Source: Saururus chinensis
Lineage: Eukaryota; Streptophyta; Magnoliopsida; Piperales; Saururaceae
Direction of reading: 5' to 3'
NCBI GenBank assembly: GCA_035235625.1
Contig: CP141147.1
Location: 410,001 to 474,000 of the forward strand
DNA length: 64,000 nt
Both the position numbers and the translations under genes were made by a program. Shown here piece by piece: positions 34,550-47,683 of this stretch (position 1 is the first letter of the stretch; each line of letters starts with the position of its first letter). Under the pieces are notes generated by a model. The model searched no databases, was not told the origin of the DNA, and worked only from the letters and a program-made list of their open reading frames with translations.

Positions 34550-35760
34550 TGTAATGCCCAAGAATTTTCAACATATTTCCTTAAAAATAAATGAATTTTT
34601 TTTGCAATATAACTGCTGTAAATCAGGAAAATAACAAAATATGAAACATGTGAAAATAATTGATATAATTTAAAATATCACACATCAATTTTTTCCATCC
34701 AAATTTTTTCTTTTCAATCAAACATCATACGACCAAACCAAACATTCTCACGTGCTACTCAAAAACAAAGTACAAAATAAATTGTCATGATCAAGGACTT
34801 TAAAATACAAATCTATCCAGACATCCCTAAGTACAAATCTCATAAACAATCCATGATCTAGTCCAAATTACAAGTCCAAAAAGTATAAACACCTTTATTT
34901 TTTTCTCACCCAATACATCATATAGTGGCAACAAAAAAATAAAGACACACAATGAGTCAAGTGTATACCTGAGTCAATGAAAATCAATCCACCTGCGGAA
35001 ACAAGTGTCAATCTCGTAATCATAACTCACCGTACAACAAATTCTTACATATTCATACAATCTCCGTCATCCACCTTATGGCCAAAACGTCTTACTCAGA
35101 CGTCATCAAACTAAGTTCCTTAGAGCAAACCCCAGTTATCACCCTCTTACTTATACCTCACTTATTGTTCTTACTTTCCACTTCGTAATATGTATGTTAT
35201 ACTTGTATAATTATATTGTGCACTCTTACTATCTGACAATCCCCCATAAGGCACCAAACCCTAAGTCTACGTACTTACTGAACCCCAATGTATAATCCAA
35301 ACCAAACCAAAGTCATCCACTCCAATCCTCATCCATCAAACTTACATCCTCTGTCTTTGATCATACAGTTACAAATCCACATCTAAATCCATACAGAACA
35401 CTCTGCCACCTCTTACTGTCCATTACACTTCCATCTGCCCCACTCACATACATATACCCATCGCATAGGTATATAGCCATCATATATAAATATGTCCATC
35501 ACATATACGTATAACATACACATAATTTCACACATAGCTTACTAACATACTCGCTAACCATCACTAGCACATCAAACATATTTTTAACTCACATGCATGT
35601 CCTATGCATTTTCAAACATGCCATAATTTATCGTCTTTCACTCGTACATCATGCAAATGGATAATCACATAATACCCAAAGCATTTAGTTATAAATCTTA
35701 TCATGCTGCTACACATTCAAAACATACTATCATAAAATTATGAGTTCAAAGTCCCCTACC
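34550..35760. mobile_element. LTR-like sequence beginning TGTAATGCCC
   Basis: The copia RNase H frame stops abruptly at TGTAATGCCCAAGAATTTTC, a start like those of the other TG-beginning LTRs here (TGTTACGCCCC, and TGTAACGCCCC on the opposite strand). Long AT-rich, C-rich-strand sequence follows without coding content. A right terminus and target duplication were not found, so the end coordinate is approximate. It could be a solo LTR or a truncated one. Confidence 0.4.
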
Positions 35761-37159
35761 TTGTATTCCATGACATTTGATGACGAGCACAAGACAGTGG
35801 TAGCATCAGCGACGGAGTTGGCAGCCAAAAGCATCATCTAGTTGAGAGATTTGTTGTGTTGGGTTTAGGAAGCGCAAAATAATCATGGCAAGATGAGGGT
35901 GACAAAAATCAATGCGAAAAGTTCTATGATCCACAACGGTGCACTAGGGAGGCTGGAAGAAGTGTCCTGCCGAAGAAATGACAAGTGCAACCAGAAACCA
36001 AGGTGGACTAACTGAAGGTTGGTTGGCAGTTAAGAAGTACTCGACCGGCCACAAGACATTAAAATCAGCCGTGGACAATACCCAATGGCTATGATTTCGC
36101 GTTGACTATGGCCTGCATAAGGGGAGAATTGCGTTGGGCGACGCTAGAGGATATAGAAGAGGTGCAGGGCTTTGGTGACCAAATTAATTGGTTGCGGAGC
36201 CATCTGACGGTTAAGCAGTGCAAAAGTGGTACGTAAACCCTAAACCGCAAGCGTGGCCATATAAACACACGACCAAAAAGGCCACTCACGGGAAACATGA
36301 CCATCACCGTGCCATGGACGATGGATGTAATCCCCACTATCGCCAAGCCGAGACAAAAAGGACCAAGTTTGGTTGGAGACCATCTTGTGGCTAGTGGAGG
36401 GAAATGGCCAATAAGTAGTCAATAGTGTGTACAAAACGGACTAACAAAGAGGGGCAGGAACTGGTGGCCCCTATCGTCGCCTAATCGGAATGACAATGGA
36501 CATAGGACAATTGGTCGCCTAATCGGAATGACAATGGACATAGGACAATTGGCCAGTGGTTGGTAGCCACCAGTAGCCACAACCGATAAACAAACAAAAA
36601 ATTTTGTCCCGTATTGGAGAAGGGTGAGTGAGGGTCGAAAAATGGGGTGGTAGGATTGGTACGACGGCCAACATGAGTATAGAGGCAGCGGGGACTGGGC
36701 TAGGGTGGTGGTCATACCTTCACTAACCCATGGATGACCGAAAGGATGTGGTTCGAAGGCCAGGAAGTGGCCAACAGAGTTCTAGCGGACAAAAACAAGC
36801 TAAGACAGAGAAAATACCGATAACTCTAAGAGGAGCAAGGAGAGGGTGGGGCAGCTCTAGCTGGCACCTCTGGGGTTATGGCGGCAGTGAAGAGAAATGA
36901 CAAATGGTGGTGAATAACTCTCCAACGGCCCAAAACTGATGAAACAATGGTGAAAATCCAAGGGAAAACTGGTAGCTTGAGAATGAGCAAGGAGAGAGTG
37001 ACGGCGGTCTTAGTCGGCACCGACGGACTCATGGTAACAAGGTGAAGCAGATTCTAGTAAGAAGTGGTAGAATTCAGTGACGAATGAGGCACGACAGAGT
37101 GACCTGAATGTTCCGGATCCTTTGGAATGCGGTCGTGGCTGAATCCTTATATATGTATA
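35761..37159. other. Unassigned mixed-composition DNA
   Basis: GC content is higher than in the surroundings. There are several overlapping open frames on the minus strand but no motif I recognise. It may be repeat-derived or a degraded gene. It contains one exact tandem duplication (36477-36552). Confidence 0.35.
36477..36552 (+). repeat. Exact 38-bp tandem duplication
   Basis: The unit TCGCCTAATCGGAATGACAA...GGACAATTGG occurs twice head to tail (36477-36514, 36515-36552) without mismatch, so it arose recently or is an assembly artefact. Confidence 0.9.
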
Positions 37160-37545
37160 TACTGTGGAGGTTGAGGCGCTGGCTGCGGCCAAGGCAATCC
37201 AGGCGGCCGCAGAGCTAGGGGTGAACCGTGCCATGTTTGAAGGTGATTGTGTCCCTGTGGTGAATGAGTTCGATCGCGGAGAGGAGGTCCAGAGTGGGTC
37301 ACACGGTGAACTCGGCTAGCTATGTCCCTCTTGGATCGTTTTGCGGAGGCCCAGTTCATTTATGTGAGAAGGCAAGCAAATGGGGTGGCCCACTGTCTGG
37401 CGAGACATGCGGTCGGTCCTCTTCTCCTCCTCGCATATGTGGAAGGACAGCATGCCAGCCTACCTGATGTGGGCGATCCTGTCCGCTGATTATGTTATGT
37501 GATCTGGTTGATGTGGGTCTTTGTTTCAGTCTTAATAATAAAAAA
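37160..37545 (+). mobile_element. LINE RNase H (RVT_3-like) relic and 3' tail
   Basis: Translation shows EVEALAAAKAIQAAAELGVN, then RAMFEGDCVPVVNE, and after a frame change FAEAQFIYVRRQANGVAHCL followed by ARHA. This is the RNase H-like domain (E-A-x-A, D-x..V, R-x-x-N-x-x-A-H) found at the C terminus of plant L1-type LINE ORF2 proteins. It ends with L-N-N-K-K and a TAATAATAAAAAAAG tail near 37545, as L1 copies do. Frameshifts and 5' truncation make it dead. Confidence 0.8.
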
Positions 37546-38209
37546 AGATCTATAACCTGCATTTTTGGGTCAAAGTTCAGACTTATGATGTCTAATAGTC
37601 TACAGAGATGAGAGCTTCTTTGTCAAGACCATTGTATTCAGACATTTTGGAAGACTACATGGATATGCAGCTATGAAGGAAGGAAAACCATTCCCAATTA
37701 AAGACGGGATCAAGAATTTGCCTTGGAATTTAGATAAGACATGGGAGATGAATTCTGACAGCTAGGTTCTATTTTACTTGTTCTGACCAAATTTTTTTTG
37801 TAGACAAGAGTGATGAATTTTCACCCATTTCTTAGTACATTAATGCGATTGGCGTGTCATGTGTTAAAGAAAATCCTTATGGACTTCTAATCCCGAGTAA
37901 AATATTAGATGTGTGTGTTACACTTAACATGTTCTATAAGAATCTTTTCTGCATGCAGCAGGGCGGGCCATAGATGCATGTTCTTGCTGAGCTAGTGGAC
38001 ACAAATATATGACATAAAACCGTGCCAAGACCAAGATCGATATACTATATATGAATTGCATATGTATTAGGAAGAAAATGTACAACAAATCGACTCACAA
38101 AACAAACCATATCCTTATTCCAAATCTCCAAAAGAATAATACAACTAACACTCACGACGTCTAAATTAAGTAATTCGCAGACCCCATAAGAAATCCTGCT
38201 CTCTCAAAT
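37546..38209. other. 3' flank of the LTPG gene
   Basis: AT-rich, no open frame of note. It separates the LINE tail from the last LTPG exon and by position includes the LTPG 3' UTR (minus strand). Confidence 0.45.
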
Positions 38210-39014
38210 TTAAAAGGGAGACAGAATGAGAGCAATGGATCCGGAGAAGAAAAGGAAGAGCAGGTAACTGGAAAGACGCCTTGATCCCATTTCTGAAGTT
38301 GCCGCCGATGTATTGCCGCCGGTGGTGGGTACAGTCTTTGATCCACCTGCATTCGCATTCGCATTCGCCAATCGTATATCAAATACGCATACAAGAACCT
38401 TGAAGATCGAGGTGTTCGATCGTAATATATATTCACATGCATCAAGCACTTTGAAACTCAAAGACTAAATTACGCACCTGCAGGAGTGCTTGGACTTGAT
38501 GGTGTTGATGGCTTCGTGGAAGGACTAGGTGTGTCTCCTGATGGAGAATCTGTTGGTGCTGCTGCACCTGATCAACACAGTAATTGATATAATCAATAAA
38601 TTAAGGAATACTCCATGTGATTTAGCTGGTTGTTGGATAATTTGTTTCTCTTTTATATTTCTTAATGGTTGAGCAAAGCGTGTTGATACCATTGCAACGG
38701 CTGACTGGTGGGGTCTGGACGTTGCAGGCACCAGGGAGGGCCAGCGCCTGGGTCTGGTTGATGGCAATCCCCAGGGAGGAAGCGCCACTGCCGAGGACGG
38801 TGCAGAGGCACTGCGGCTGGGAGGAGACGATGGAGGCGAGCTGAGAGCAGCATGAGGATGAGGGGGTGGAGGAATTCCCTTGAATGTAGCTGAGGCATGG
38901 CGAGAGGCCGATCAGTGCAGAGGTGCAGCCCGATGAGGACTGCGCTGTGGTTCCAGCCCAGAGTGTTGCGAGTAGGGCCACGGCCAGAGCCAGATGAATA
39001 GGACGAATTGCCAT
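38210..39014 (-). CDS. GPI-anchored non-specific lipid-transfer protein (LTPG)
   Basis: Three exons on the minus strand: 39014-38690, 38567-38478 and 38346-38210. Donors are GTATCA and GTGCGT, acceptors TTGATCAG and GCGAATGCAG, and the joins (AAT G|GT and GCA G|GT) keep frame to give 183 residues. Residues 1-25 are a signal peptide (AVALLATLWAGTTAQ). The eight-cysteine motif is complete: C30, C40, C55, C56, C69, C71, C97, C107, with N-glycosylation sequons at N47 and N86. A Pro/Ser/Thr-rich linker follows (TPSPSTKPSTPSSPSTP), then a hydrophobic tail (SSYLLFLFFSGSIALILSPF) that fits GPI anchoring. The family binds lipids at the outer plasma membrane and wall and helps export cuticular or suberin lipids; the role here is inferred. 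A TATA box lies about 100 bp upstream of the ATG. Confidence 0.92.
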
Positions 39015-39113
39015 TGATTTTGTGGACGTTCGTCAATGTTAGAGGTCTGCTTCTGGTGGGGTAGCAAAAGATCGAGCTGAGGTTGATGATGATTATGAGA
39101 AGTTTGCAGCTTC

Positions 39114-39120
39114 ATTTATA
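39114..39120 (-). promoter_or_regulatory. TATA box of the LTPG gene
   Basis: Minus-strand TATAAAT within CCCTATAAATGAAG, about 100 bp upstream of the LTPG start codon. The spacing allows a 5' UTR of about 70 nt. Confidence 0.65.
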
Positions 39121-40559
39121 GGGATACAAAACAGAAGAGTAGGAAGCATATGAAAGTAATTAAGTCAGGAGCGGCGCAGTGGGTCTTGTGGTTGGCCAAC
39201 TCCTCCTAATCTTGGACATGACTGTGTCTTTAGTTTGTAAGATGATCAGACTTTTGAATGATCTCGTTAATTATTATTTATTCCATCAGTTGCTTAACGA
39301 ATTCTGTTTTGCAGCGGAGTTACAATTTTCAGATCATGAACTAAAATGAGCTCATTTTCAAGAACCAAATAAGACAATCAAAATGGGACGGAGTACTTTA
39401 CTACCAAGGAATTGGTTTAAGGTTGGTGACCTCCGCCATCCTCTTCATACACTGGATCCCCAAGTTACACGTCATCTTCTTCCTACCACCTTTACCTGCA
39501 TTTTTTTTTGTTAATGATAAAGTTGTTTATGAAAGTGTTGTCAAAGGGGCTAAAGACCTCGCTCCATACTGATGGGCCGGTTGGGTTGTTGACACTGACT
39601 CCAAATTTCACCCCCAAAACCAAATTGGATTAAATGCTGAATTGTTGATCCCCCTCAATTTTGTTGCTTTGCCACAAGATCTACTTTAGCTCTTATTTGA
39701 AAAAACTGGCGCCTGCTCTTATGAGCTGGCTTTATCTGAGGGGAGGTTCGAAAAGTTTGTCAAATCCATTTCAAAGTCATGTGATTTTATTTTTTTACAA
39801 GTTTACCCTTCTTTCTTCTTCCTTACATTTCTTATTCTTTTTCTTTCTACCTTTATCGAGATTCTTCCTTTATTTTTTTTATATTTCTCCTCTTCTTCCT
39901 TCTACCTTAGCTGTTGTTTTAATTCCGGTACCTCCACCACCGCGCCCTCCTCTTTTTTTTTTTTTTTTTTTTTCTTCCTTAGCCTAGATCGCTCCTTTAT
40001 ATTCTAGGCCTTTTTCTCCTTTGTCTCCCTCTCGGCCCATAGTAGCTCTAGCGCTTCCTCTACCACACCCTCCTCTATTGCGTCCTCCTCCCCTTTTTCT
40101 TCTTCCATCCAGATCGTTTCTTCTTCCATCTAAATCGTTGCTCCCTTTCTTCCTCGGTTCAAATTTTTACTCCATGCTTCATGTCTCCTCCTCCATCTCC
40201 CTCTCTATCTACAACAGCTTCAGCGTCTCTTTCCTAATAAAGATAATAAATATTTACTCTCTTTATATATAATAAAGTAAATAAATATTTACTGTCTTCT
40301 TCCTTTGCCACTGGGTGTGAATAAAATTTCATCCTTGCATTTACTCCCCCTTGAAAAATAATTTATGCATCTATGCCAAGAGCTTGGGCGTTGGCCATTG
40401 GTTTTCCCCATAGGGAAAGTTAGTTTCTTCCTGTTTTTGTTGGAGGCCAGAAGGATGTAACTTGCTACTCTAATCTTGTTAGCATGGGGAAGTTGTGACA
40501 TTGACACTTTCTCAGAGTCCACAGTCTAGTCCGTCTTCCCCCTATGGAATGGAGCTCAA
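39121..40559. other. Upstream region of LTPG and intergenic DNA
   Basis: Includes the LTPG promoter region. A pyrimidine-rich stretch lies at 39790-40210, with a T run of about 23 at 39952-39974 and a CTTCTTCC-rich segment on the plus strand. No gene seen. Confidence 0.4.
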
Positions 40560-41575
40560 GTGGCGGATTGTCACAGGCCTAGCGAAGCGGACTATCCGTG
40601 ACACGTGATGGGGCGCACACACATGGGAATGTGTTGTATACGAGGTGTGCATTCATTATGGGAACTGCCCTTAGTGTTGCATATCATGTGTGCAGGCGTT
40701 GCGGGGAAGGCCCGCAACGTCGCACAACATGTGTGCGCAACATTGCACAGAAAGCACACAACGATGCGCATACATAGTTGGCTATGTTGGGTCACATGGC
40801 CAAGTAGCACATATTTGGATTCTTAAGATGTCCCCTCCTCCTTATATAGTGTTAGAGGGTCCTTTGGAGTGTTCTCGGGTAGTTTGGGGAAATTCGGATA
40901 TACCATGCCCGTACGGCCACTTTGGCTGCTACTCCAGAGAAATGTAAGAAATCTCTTATGCTATATAGGGAGGGACATGGTGAGCTTAATGAACAAGCTG
41001 TTGGTATGATGCCTAGCCTTGCAACAGGCTGTCCCGGATGGCAACAAAGGCATGTTGCCTTCCTAGCTATCATGCCGGGAGCCCATCCGATAGTGGGATG
41101 GGGTTCTCCGACTCGTCGGGCAGCCGTCCAGCCTTATGGCCGTGTTGGATACAAAGGCCCTTGCATGCACTTGGCTGAGACGGATTGTTCGGATGACCGA
41201 GTTGCCTAAGTTAGATCCGTGCATCGCAAGGAGATGTCCCTCTCCGGCTAGCTCGCTTGGGAGATCGTCCGACACGTTCGCACGTCCGCCTTGGGGACGG
41301 GTTCGTTGCTTGGCTTCGCGGGCTAGACGCTTAGTCGAATGGCACGAGGCCACGACCTTGACGAAGAAAGGCTTACTCGCTGGGTTGTTTGGCCTTAGAG
41401 TGCCTCACGCCGATCGTTCCTCGGACGATCCCGTGACAGGATGTTGCCAGAGGCCCAATGTCAATGAGTCACAATGGGGTGGGACACATAATTGTGCTAA
41501 TGGTAAAGTTGTTGAGTGGAAGGCTATGTGGGCTAAGCCACATATGTTGAAATTGAACCTCCACTTTATGTGATC
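40560..41575. other. GC-rich island, probably repeat-derived
   Basis: About 1 kb of higher GC. It begins with TGTCACAGGCC...CCGTGACA (about 40570-40603), which has inverted TGTCAC/GTGACA ends. It contains reiterated CACACAACGATGCGCA / GCAACGTCGCACAACATGTG words and overlapping open frames on both strands without known domains. A degraded LTR or an unknown repeat is likeliest; no gene can be supported. Confidence 0.35.
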
Positions 41576-42922
41576 TGGTCAGTATTAATAAGAATTGTGG
41601 TATAATATAAAATAGATAGAATTGAGTTGCATTTTGGGACCAAAGTTGAAGAAATGGTATATACCACCTGATCTAACGCCAAAAGATGGAGGTCCAGAAG
41701 CACAAGATGACAATGGTATTGAGAATACAATGTTAGAGGTAAGAGAGTTGGGCTGTAGGATTATAAGAAAATGAAATAGAAACAAATAAAAAATAATGAA
41801 GGTGTATTTTTGTCTTAATAAAAATTTAAGAGTTAATGTCAAATTAATGACTTTTCTTGTAGTTAGCGCCAAAACCCCCCCTCTTATTTTGGTTATAGAT
41901 TTTATGTTTACTAAGAAAGTATGTCTTACTATCATACTATGGTTTTATTAACAAATTATATTTACAGGCCTCAACCTACACGAAATTAAACATAAACCCC
42001 ATTTTGAAAAGAAAATTCAAAACCATCTCATTCACACCCCCTTTTTCCCACCCTTTTCTATGAGCCTCAGCCCCGCCTTCCATCCCCCACCCTTCTACAA
42101 TGTCTCCAGCCTCCCCAGTCATGGCTTCCATGATGTCTCTCATTCAAGACACAAGGGTCGGATGTGGGGCCAATGCAGAACTTAGAGAGGGTGGAAAGGG
42201 CTGAATGGATGGGTATTTTCATCTTTTGAAAATGGCCAAGGGGTATAATTATAAGTTTTGAAAGGCATGAAAATCTATGTATAATTTTACAAAGGTGAGG
42301 GAGTATAAGTGTAATTTTCCTCCTTTTCTTTTTCTTTTTTTACACTAAAGAGGCCAAAGGCTCAACCATTATCGAGAAAAGAAATTCATAATGATTGCCA
42401 TGACAAATTGGTTACAAGCATAGAAGGCCCATTAAACTACACCACCAGACAAAAGAATTGATGGAGCTGAAGCATAAGCGATCGCACACCAACAAAGGAA
42501 CCAATGATAAAAGATGATGTGAATTAAATGGTTTACATCGGGGAAGACCAAGATAAATGAATATGGATGGACTGATAAGGAAAGTCATGAAGATAATTGG
42601 CTTCAACGTTAACTATTAAAATGCACATACATTATATGTGTAAATACAAATTAAATTAGATAAAATAAAATAAAGATAAATATATATTGAACAAAGATAT
42701 CTCTTGCATGCTATAATTATAATATATTTTTTTAAGATCACAATGATTATTAGTTTTATACATAAGCTCTATATTAACCAATATACACTCGTGGTAGGCA
42801 ATTGTAAATTTAAATCTCATAGGTTAAATATTATATTCATATTTATAACTAATTTGTCAATATGTCTTATTTGATATAGCTCTCGGGAGTTTTCTAAGGG
42901 CGTTAAAAATACACAAATTCAA

Positions 42923-42923
<1 letters not shown>

Positions 42924-42956
<33 letters not shown>
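42924..42956. repeat. (AT)n microsatellite
   Basis: About 33 bp of almost pure alternating TA within AT-rich DNA. Confidence 0.9.
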
Positions 42957-42957
<1 letters not shown>

Positions 42958-43472
42958 CAAAATTATTATTAAGAAATATATTATATATGTGAGACCTAAA
43001 AAAAAATTCAAGAAAATATAGTCATGTAGGATCTCATTTGATAGAGCTTTATAACAATACATAAAATGTGAGGATGCATGTTTAGGTGTACAATATATAA
43101 TATTATAAAAGTAAAATTAATATAACCTAAAAATAGACATTATGATTCTAATATTAACTTTTTAGGGATTAGGATAGGTCAAATAAGAGTAAAATAGGGA
43201 TTAATATTATAAAACATGAGTCAAACAGTTCAGTTTGAAAAATTATATAGTACACTAATTTGTTTTATATTATAACTAGTTGCATGTGTACCGGAATGAA
43301 TTTTTTATGTTGGACATTAAATTATTATGTTAGACAACATGTGCTAAAATTTAAAATTGTAAAAAAAAATACATTTAAGTCCTAATGAATAAAGTCATGG
43401 TACGCTTAAAAATAAATAATAATATTATTTTATTTGTAAATATGCAAGATTATAATAGGTTGGGAAAAGTTA

Positions 43473-43522
43473 AAAAGCGCCCGGGCTCACGCACATGCAT
43501 GTGCGTGAGCCTGGGTGCTTTT
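43473..43522. repeat. 50-bp near-perfect palindrome
   Basis: Arms of 25 nt centred on CACATG|CATGTG. The core CTCACGCACATG/CATGTGCGTGAG is perfect, and the outer part (AAAAGCGCCCGGG / CCTGGGTGCTTTT) differs at two positions that would be G-U pairs in RNA. It is GC-rich in AT-rich DNA. It could be a tiny foldback element or a hairpin-forming site; nothing nearby assigns a role. Confidence 0.85.
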
Positions 43523-46500
43523 AAATGGGTCTCTAATAGGTTTTGGCTTACTAATAATTTGCCAAACACTCTTAATTTTTTTAAGCTTAAATTACTATTT
43601 CTATGGAAAAGTGAGGCATGAGGTGTGAATCAACAAGTTTCAAGCTTTCAATGTTGCTACAACATCCACTTCAACTACCTAAGGCATTCACTTGTTATTG
43701 ATTTTGAAAATTGAAATAGAGAAACAAAACCTTATCTTTTCGATTGAAGAGTTCAGACGTAATACATAATTAGATTATAATAAACATAAATGTTAATAAT
43801 TAAATTTGTCAGAAAAACTATTAGAAACATACAAGACAATTTAGCAACTAAATTGTCATAACTGTTTGATGCTCTGTTTAGGAGCACAATAAAAGAATTA
43901 CATATTCCTCTCCATTTACTTGGAAATGTTGATTGCACCTAACACTTCACATCACAATTTGAAGATAAATATAACAAAAACAAAAGCATTAGAGCTAGAG
44001 CCATGCATGTCCATGTTATTCTGATTGATAATTGATCTTCAAGAAAGTTTGCCAGCGAACTTCAAAATGTTGGCTTGTGATCTCTCATCGAGGCACAAAA
44101 AAACCCAACTCTATAAAGATTCTAGTCAACAAAAATCAGTAAGTTTTGAAGATAGATGTCGTAAAGAAAGTAAACACATGTCTGTAAACCATTAATCAAT
44201 ACTAAATAACAGAATTGTTACTATTCACTAATATAAAAGGCCAAAGTTTTAACTGCTCTCAACATTCCATATCAATGCTAATGGGGCATGCCACATGGCC
44301 TTGATACCCACTGAGGTCTCTTTGGCACCTTGGTTTGCTAGTTGGCCTAATTTTGTCAAGGGTGCACTCGCAAGCTTGCAAGCAATGCTAACTGAGAATG
44401 CATTTAGACTCAATAGATATGGACAAGCCCATTTATCTCTATATAAGAAGCAATAAATTTATGGCCTTTGACACACAGGCAAGCCCACAATCCAGTCCAT
44501 TGGAATCCTGCTGACAGCCATGGAATTAATTGATCAGATGGAAAACCAGAAAGTGTTCAAGCAAATCTAAAAGCTAATTGATCAGATGAAAAACTAGAAA
44601 GTGTTGGGGTAAATCTAAAAGCGTCTCAGTTTGGGAAAAGATAAATGGCATTAATTTAGTACCGCTTGCTGCTCAGGGCTTTAATCACCCTGCTAGCTGC
44701 ATAGAACTATTTGTGGATGCCTATGTCAATTCCATGATTATGTATTTCCACCGTTAATCTGTTCTTCATCTTCAGATCGGCCATCTAGTCCAAACCCAGA
44801 CCTTGTTTGGAACCTCTGTTTCCACAGGAAATGAAAGGCAATAACTACTCCACAAAGACATAGGCAATGAAGAACGGATACTTCAAAACGGGGGTCATAT
44901 CTGTATTGTGTATTTATATTATACTTAAATCCATATCAGATACTTTTATCCATATCATATACTTATATCTGTATTAGATAGTTGCCTGTGTATGACACTT
45001 AAGGGGCAAAACAACATGAGATATGGATTAGTCTAGAATTAAATAGAGCACATGATGCAAAAGTAACAGAATAGTTTAAAAAAAAAAACCTTTGCAAACA
45101 ACAAGTAATCAAATGTTAAAGAAAATGATATATTTCAAAGACAAAATTTGATGAAATACTCTAGACAAAGTAATGTTTGAAGGCGTCCATGTTTCAGACT
45201 ATTGGTGTAATTACAGTTTATTTTACTAAAATAGAAATCATTAGCATTAGTCATATGACATGCAAAAGTAACAGAAGAGCTTTTTAAAAAAACTCTCCAA
45301 ACAACAAGCAATCAAATGTTAAAGAAAATGTGAAAGACAGAATGAATTGATGAAATACTCAAGACAAAGTAATGTTTGAAGAGGGACAGTTTTAACTTGT
45401 TATAAGACTTTGTTCTGTATGAAATAAGAGTCAAATTTTGATGTCAAATTCACAAAAGCAAAGACATCAATGTGTATATTAACTGAGTGCAAGATTTAAT
45501 TGAAGTAAAGACATCAATGTTACCACATATCAGGAAAAAAGAGCTTGAGTTCAACCTATCCTATTGTTATTCCAAGTGAACACGGAAAAAATTCTCACCA
45601 TTTCAGTGGTGTACTTCTGTTGAACTTAACATTATAACGAGCTTCAATTAAGTAACATGTTTAGGGGTTTATTGCCAACAATTAGACAATAACAGCTACT
45701 AAATTACAACTGGAAGCCAGCAATAATCATCAATAAAAGCCAAATAAGCCTTCCAAACAGGGAAGGCGTTACCAGAACATGAATAATTGCATATACAAAG
45801 TCCGTTATCATATCAAAATACTGAAGAGTAAAGCGTGAAAATAACCAATAAACTGTGTTTACAGAATTAGACATCAACTGAACAAAAGGCCTTCAAGTGT
45901 ACAAATCAACTTCAGAATATAGAAAACATAAGCTATCTCATATCTACAGAACAACACTCCTATAATTAAATTTGTCGCCCATCCAAAAACACAATAAGAA
46001 AAGGTTAATGTGAACAATTCTCTCCCATAATTAGCAGTTGCTTCTGCTATCCATGTAAAATATAAACATCATATTAAACAGAGAAACAAAACATCTAATT
46101 TGAGTCATGTGTTGCTAAAGTGCCTCGTGTTCCCAGTTAAGCTCTCTTGGTTTGCAGGGAAATGATCCCTCGTTGCCGTCTTAGATTTTTGAGCAGCCAA
46201 ATGTATGACGAATAAACTTGGTAACAACGAAAACCAATTTGCTATGTTGGAATGAATCATAACAATCTTCATCATTTTCAGGCTTCATCCTCTAGGTGAA
46301 ACAGTCACTGCCTCATTAGACCACTGTAGTCTTCTTATCTTTTTCTTTTTTAATTTAGCATCACCCATATACTGAATGACTCTCAGGGTTAAAAACCTTA
46401 CTAACAAGTTGTCTATAACAGAAAAGAAATAGTTCAGGTGCACATATCACATAGACGACCAAGGGATTCAAGAATATAAGCAACTTTGGATATGCATAGC

Positions 46501-47290
46501 TAACAGGAAAATGCTAATTGGGAAACAGGGCACACTCAATTTCAAATTTTCTCATTCTAAACATTAAAAGCATGTAGAAAAAGAACCCAAATCAAATATC
46601 TATCCTTTCTAGTATGGTAGTACCTATCATTAAGTCTAATCCTATTTATGTAACCTATGAAGAAAGGACCCCACAACTAACCTCTTCAAATGCTATTTTT
46701 CCTCCTTCCCTCTTCTTTCTCACCACTGAAATGCAGCTCCTTTAATGTACAAGACCATTAAGATACTATGTATAGCATTTCTGTAGACGATTAGCAGCAT
46801 CAGGCCACCACCCCCGCTGGGCTGCTAGCTTGCCACTGGTTTAAAAACGTAATACTAACAAAAAAGCGAGTTGTTGCAAGTAAAGAAAGCCCAGGCGATT
46901 TTTACAGTAGCTATTAAACCGATCTTTCCCACTCGTACCTACCAGGTTAATCCAAACAACAAGCACATAGACCACTACCACCAAATGACGAAAAGCAGAA
47001 AAAAGAAGCAGAGGCAAGTTAACGTCAAGCACTTCTTCATATCATGTAGATATAATTCGCACAAAAAAGGCTAGTTCAAGTTAACATAAATCAGGGACGT
47101 CAGTTAGGTTCCAAACAAAAAAAAAAAAATTATCATAGAAAAGGATTCATGATTCACGTCAAAAACAGAAAATAACTAAAAACAAGGAAAGGAACCAAAT
47201 TTCATTGAAATAGTATAGACAATAGAGGATGTAAACAGAGCATAGTGGATATGGATAGGTATGAAAAGGAAGAAGATAAAGAAGACTTAC

Positions 47291-47375
47291 CCAAAACCTC
47301 TAAATCGTCTCAATGAAAGTGAGCCTGTGTGAGGAGATGAAGAGCGGCTTTGTATATTTATATATATATATCAGT
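47291..47375 (-). promoter_or_regulatory. Candidate promoter and first noncoding exon
   Basis: On the minus strand a TATATATATAAATA box (about 47356-47371) is followed by a CT-rich leader (CTCCTCACACAGGCTCACTT) and, after AGGTTTTGG, by a GTAAGTCTT donor at 47290. This resembles the start of a plant gene with a 5'-UTR intron, transcribed leftwards. No protein-coding exon was found downstream; a 27-codon minus-strand ORF at 46285-46368 (MGDAKLKKKKIRRLQWS...) is the only small candidate. It could equally be chance or a noncoding transcript. Confidence 0.3.
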
Positions 47376-47683
47376 TGTTCTGTTCTAATCCTCATCTTCT
47401 TTATATTTTTTTCAGATAAGCACAAAAAAAAACACAGAGCCGTATCATGTTAGACACCGTAAGTTTAGGGAAGAATTTTCCAGAATAAACGTTTGAAGAT
47501 GATATAAGGAGAACAAGTTCATATCATTCTTATTCCCAAATCCATCCCTACGATAACCATTACAAAGAGAGGCGTTATGGGAAGCAAGCTGGCATGCTTA
47601 CAAGGAGGCCTGGTTCAGATAGAGGGCATTACTATGACAGAAAGTTATCTAGTTTCAGGACGCTTAGTAGAGTATACATATGA

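Larger units (their letters stand above)
41576..47290. other. AT-rich intergenic DNA
   Basis: Nothing with protein homology is visible in about 5.7 kb. It contains an (AT)n microsatellite (42924-42956), a 50-bp palindrome (43473-43522) and long ordinary AT-rich sequence. The part from about 44000 to 47290 may be intron of a minus-strand transcript beginning near 47345 (see that entry), but no exon could be confirmed. Confidence 0.4.

Noticed and set aside
46800..47060. MicroRNA-like short sequences (for example CTTTCCCACTCGTACCTACC)
   Set aside because: Compared with the microRNA families I know, none matched, and no foldback partner was visible nearby.
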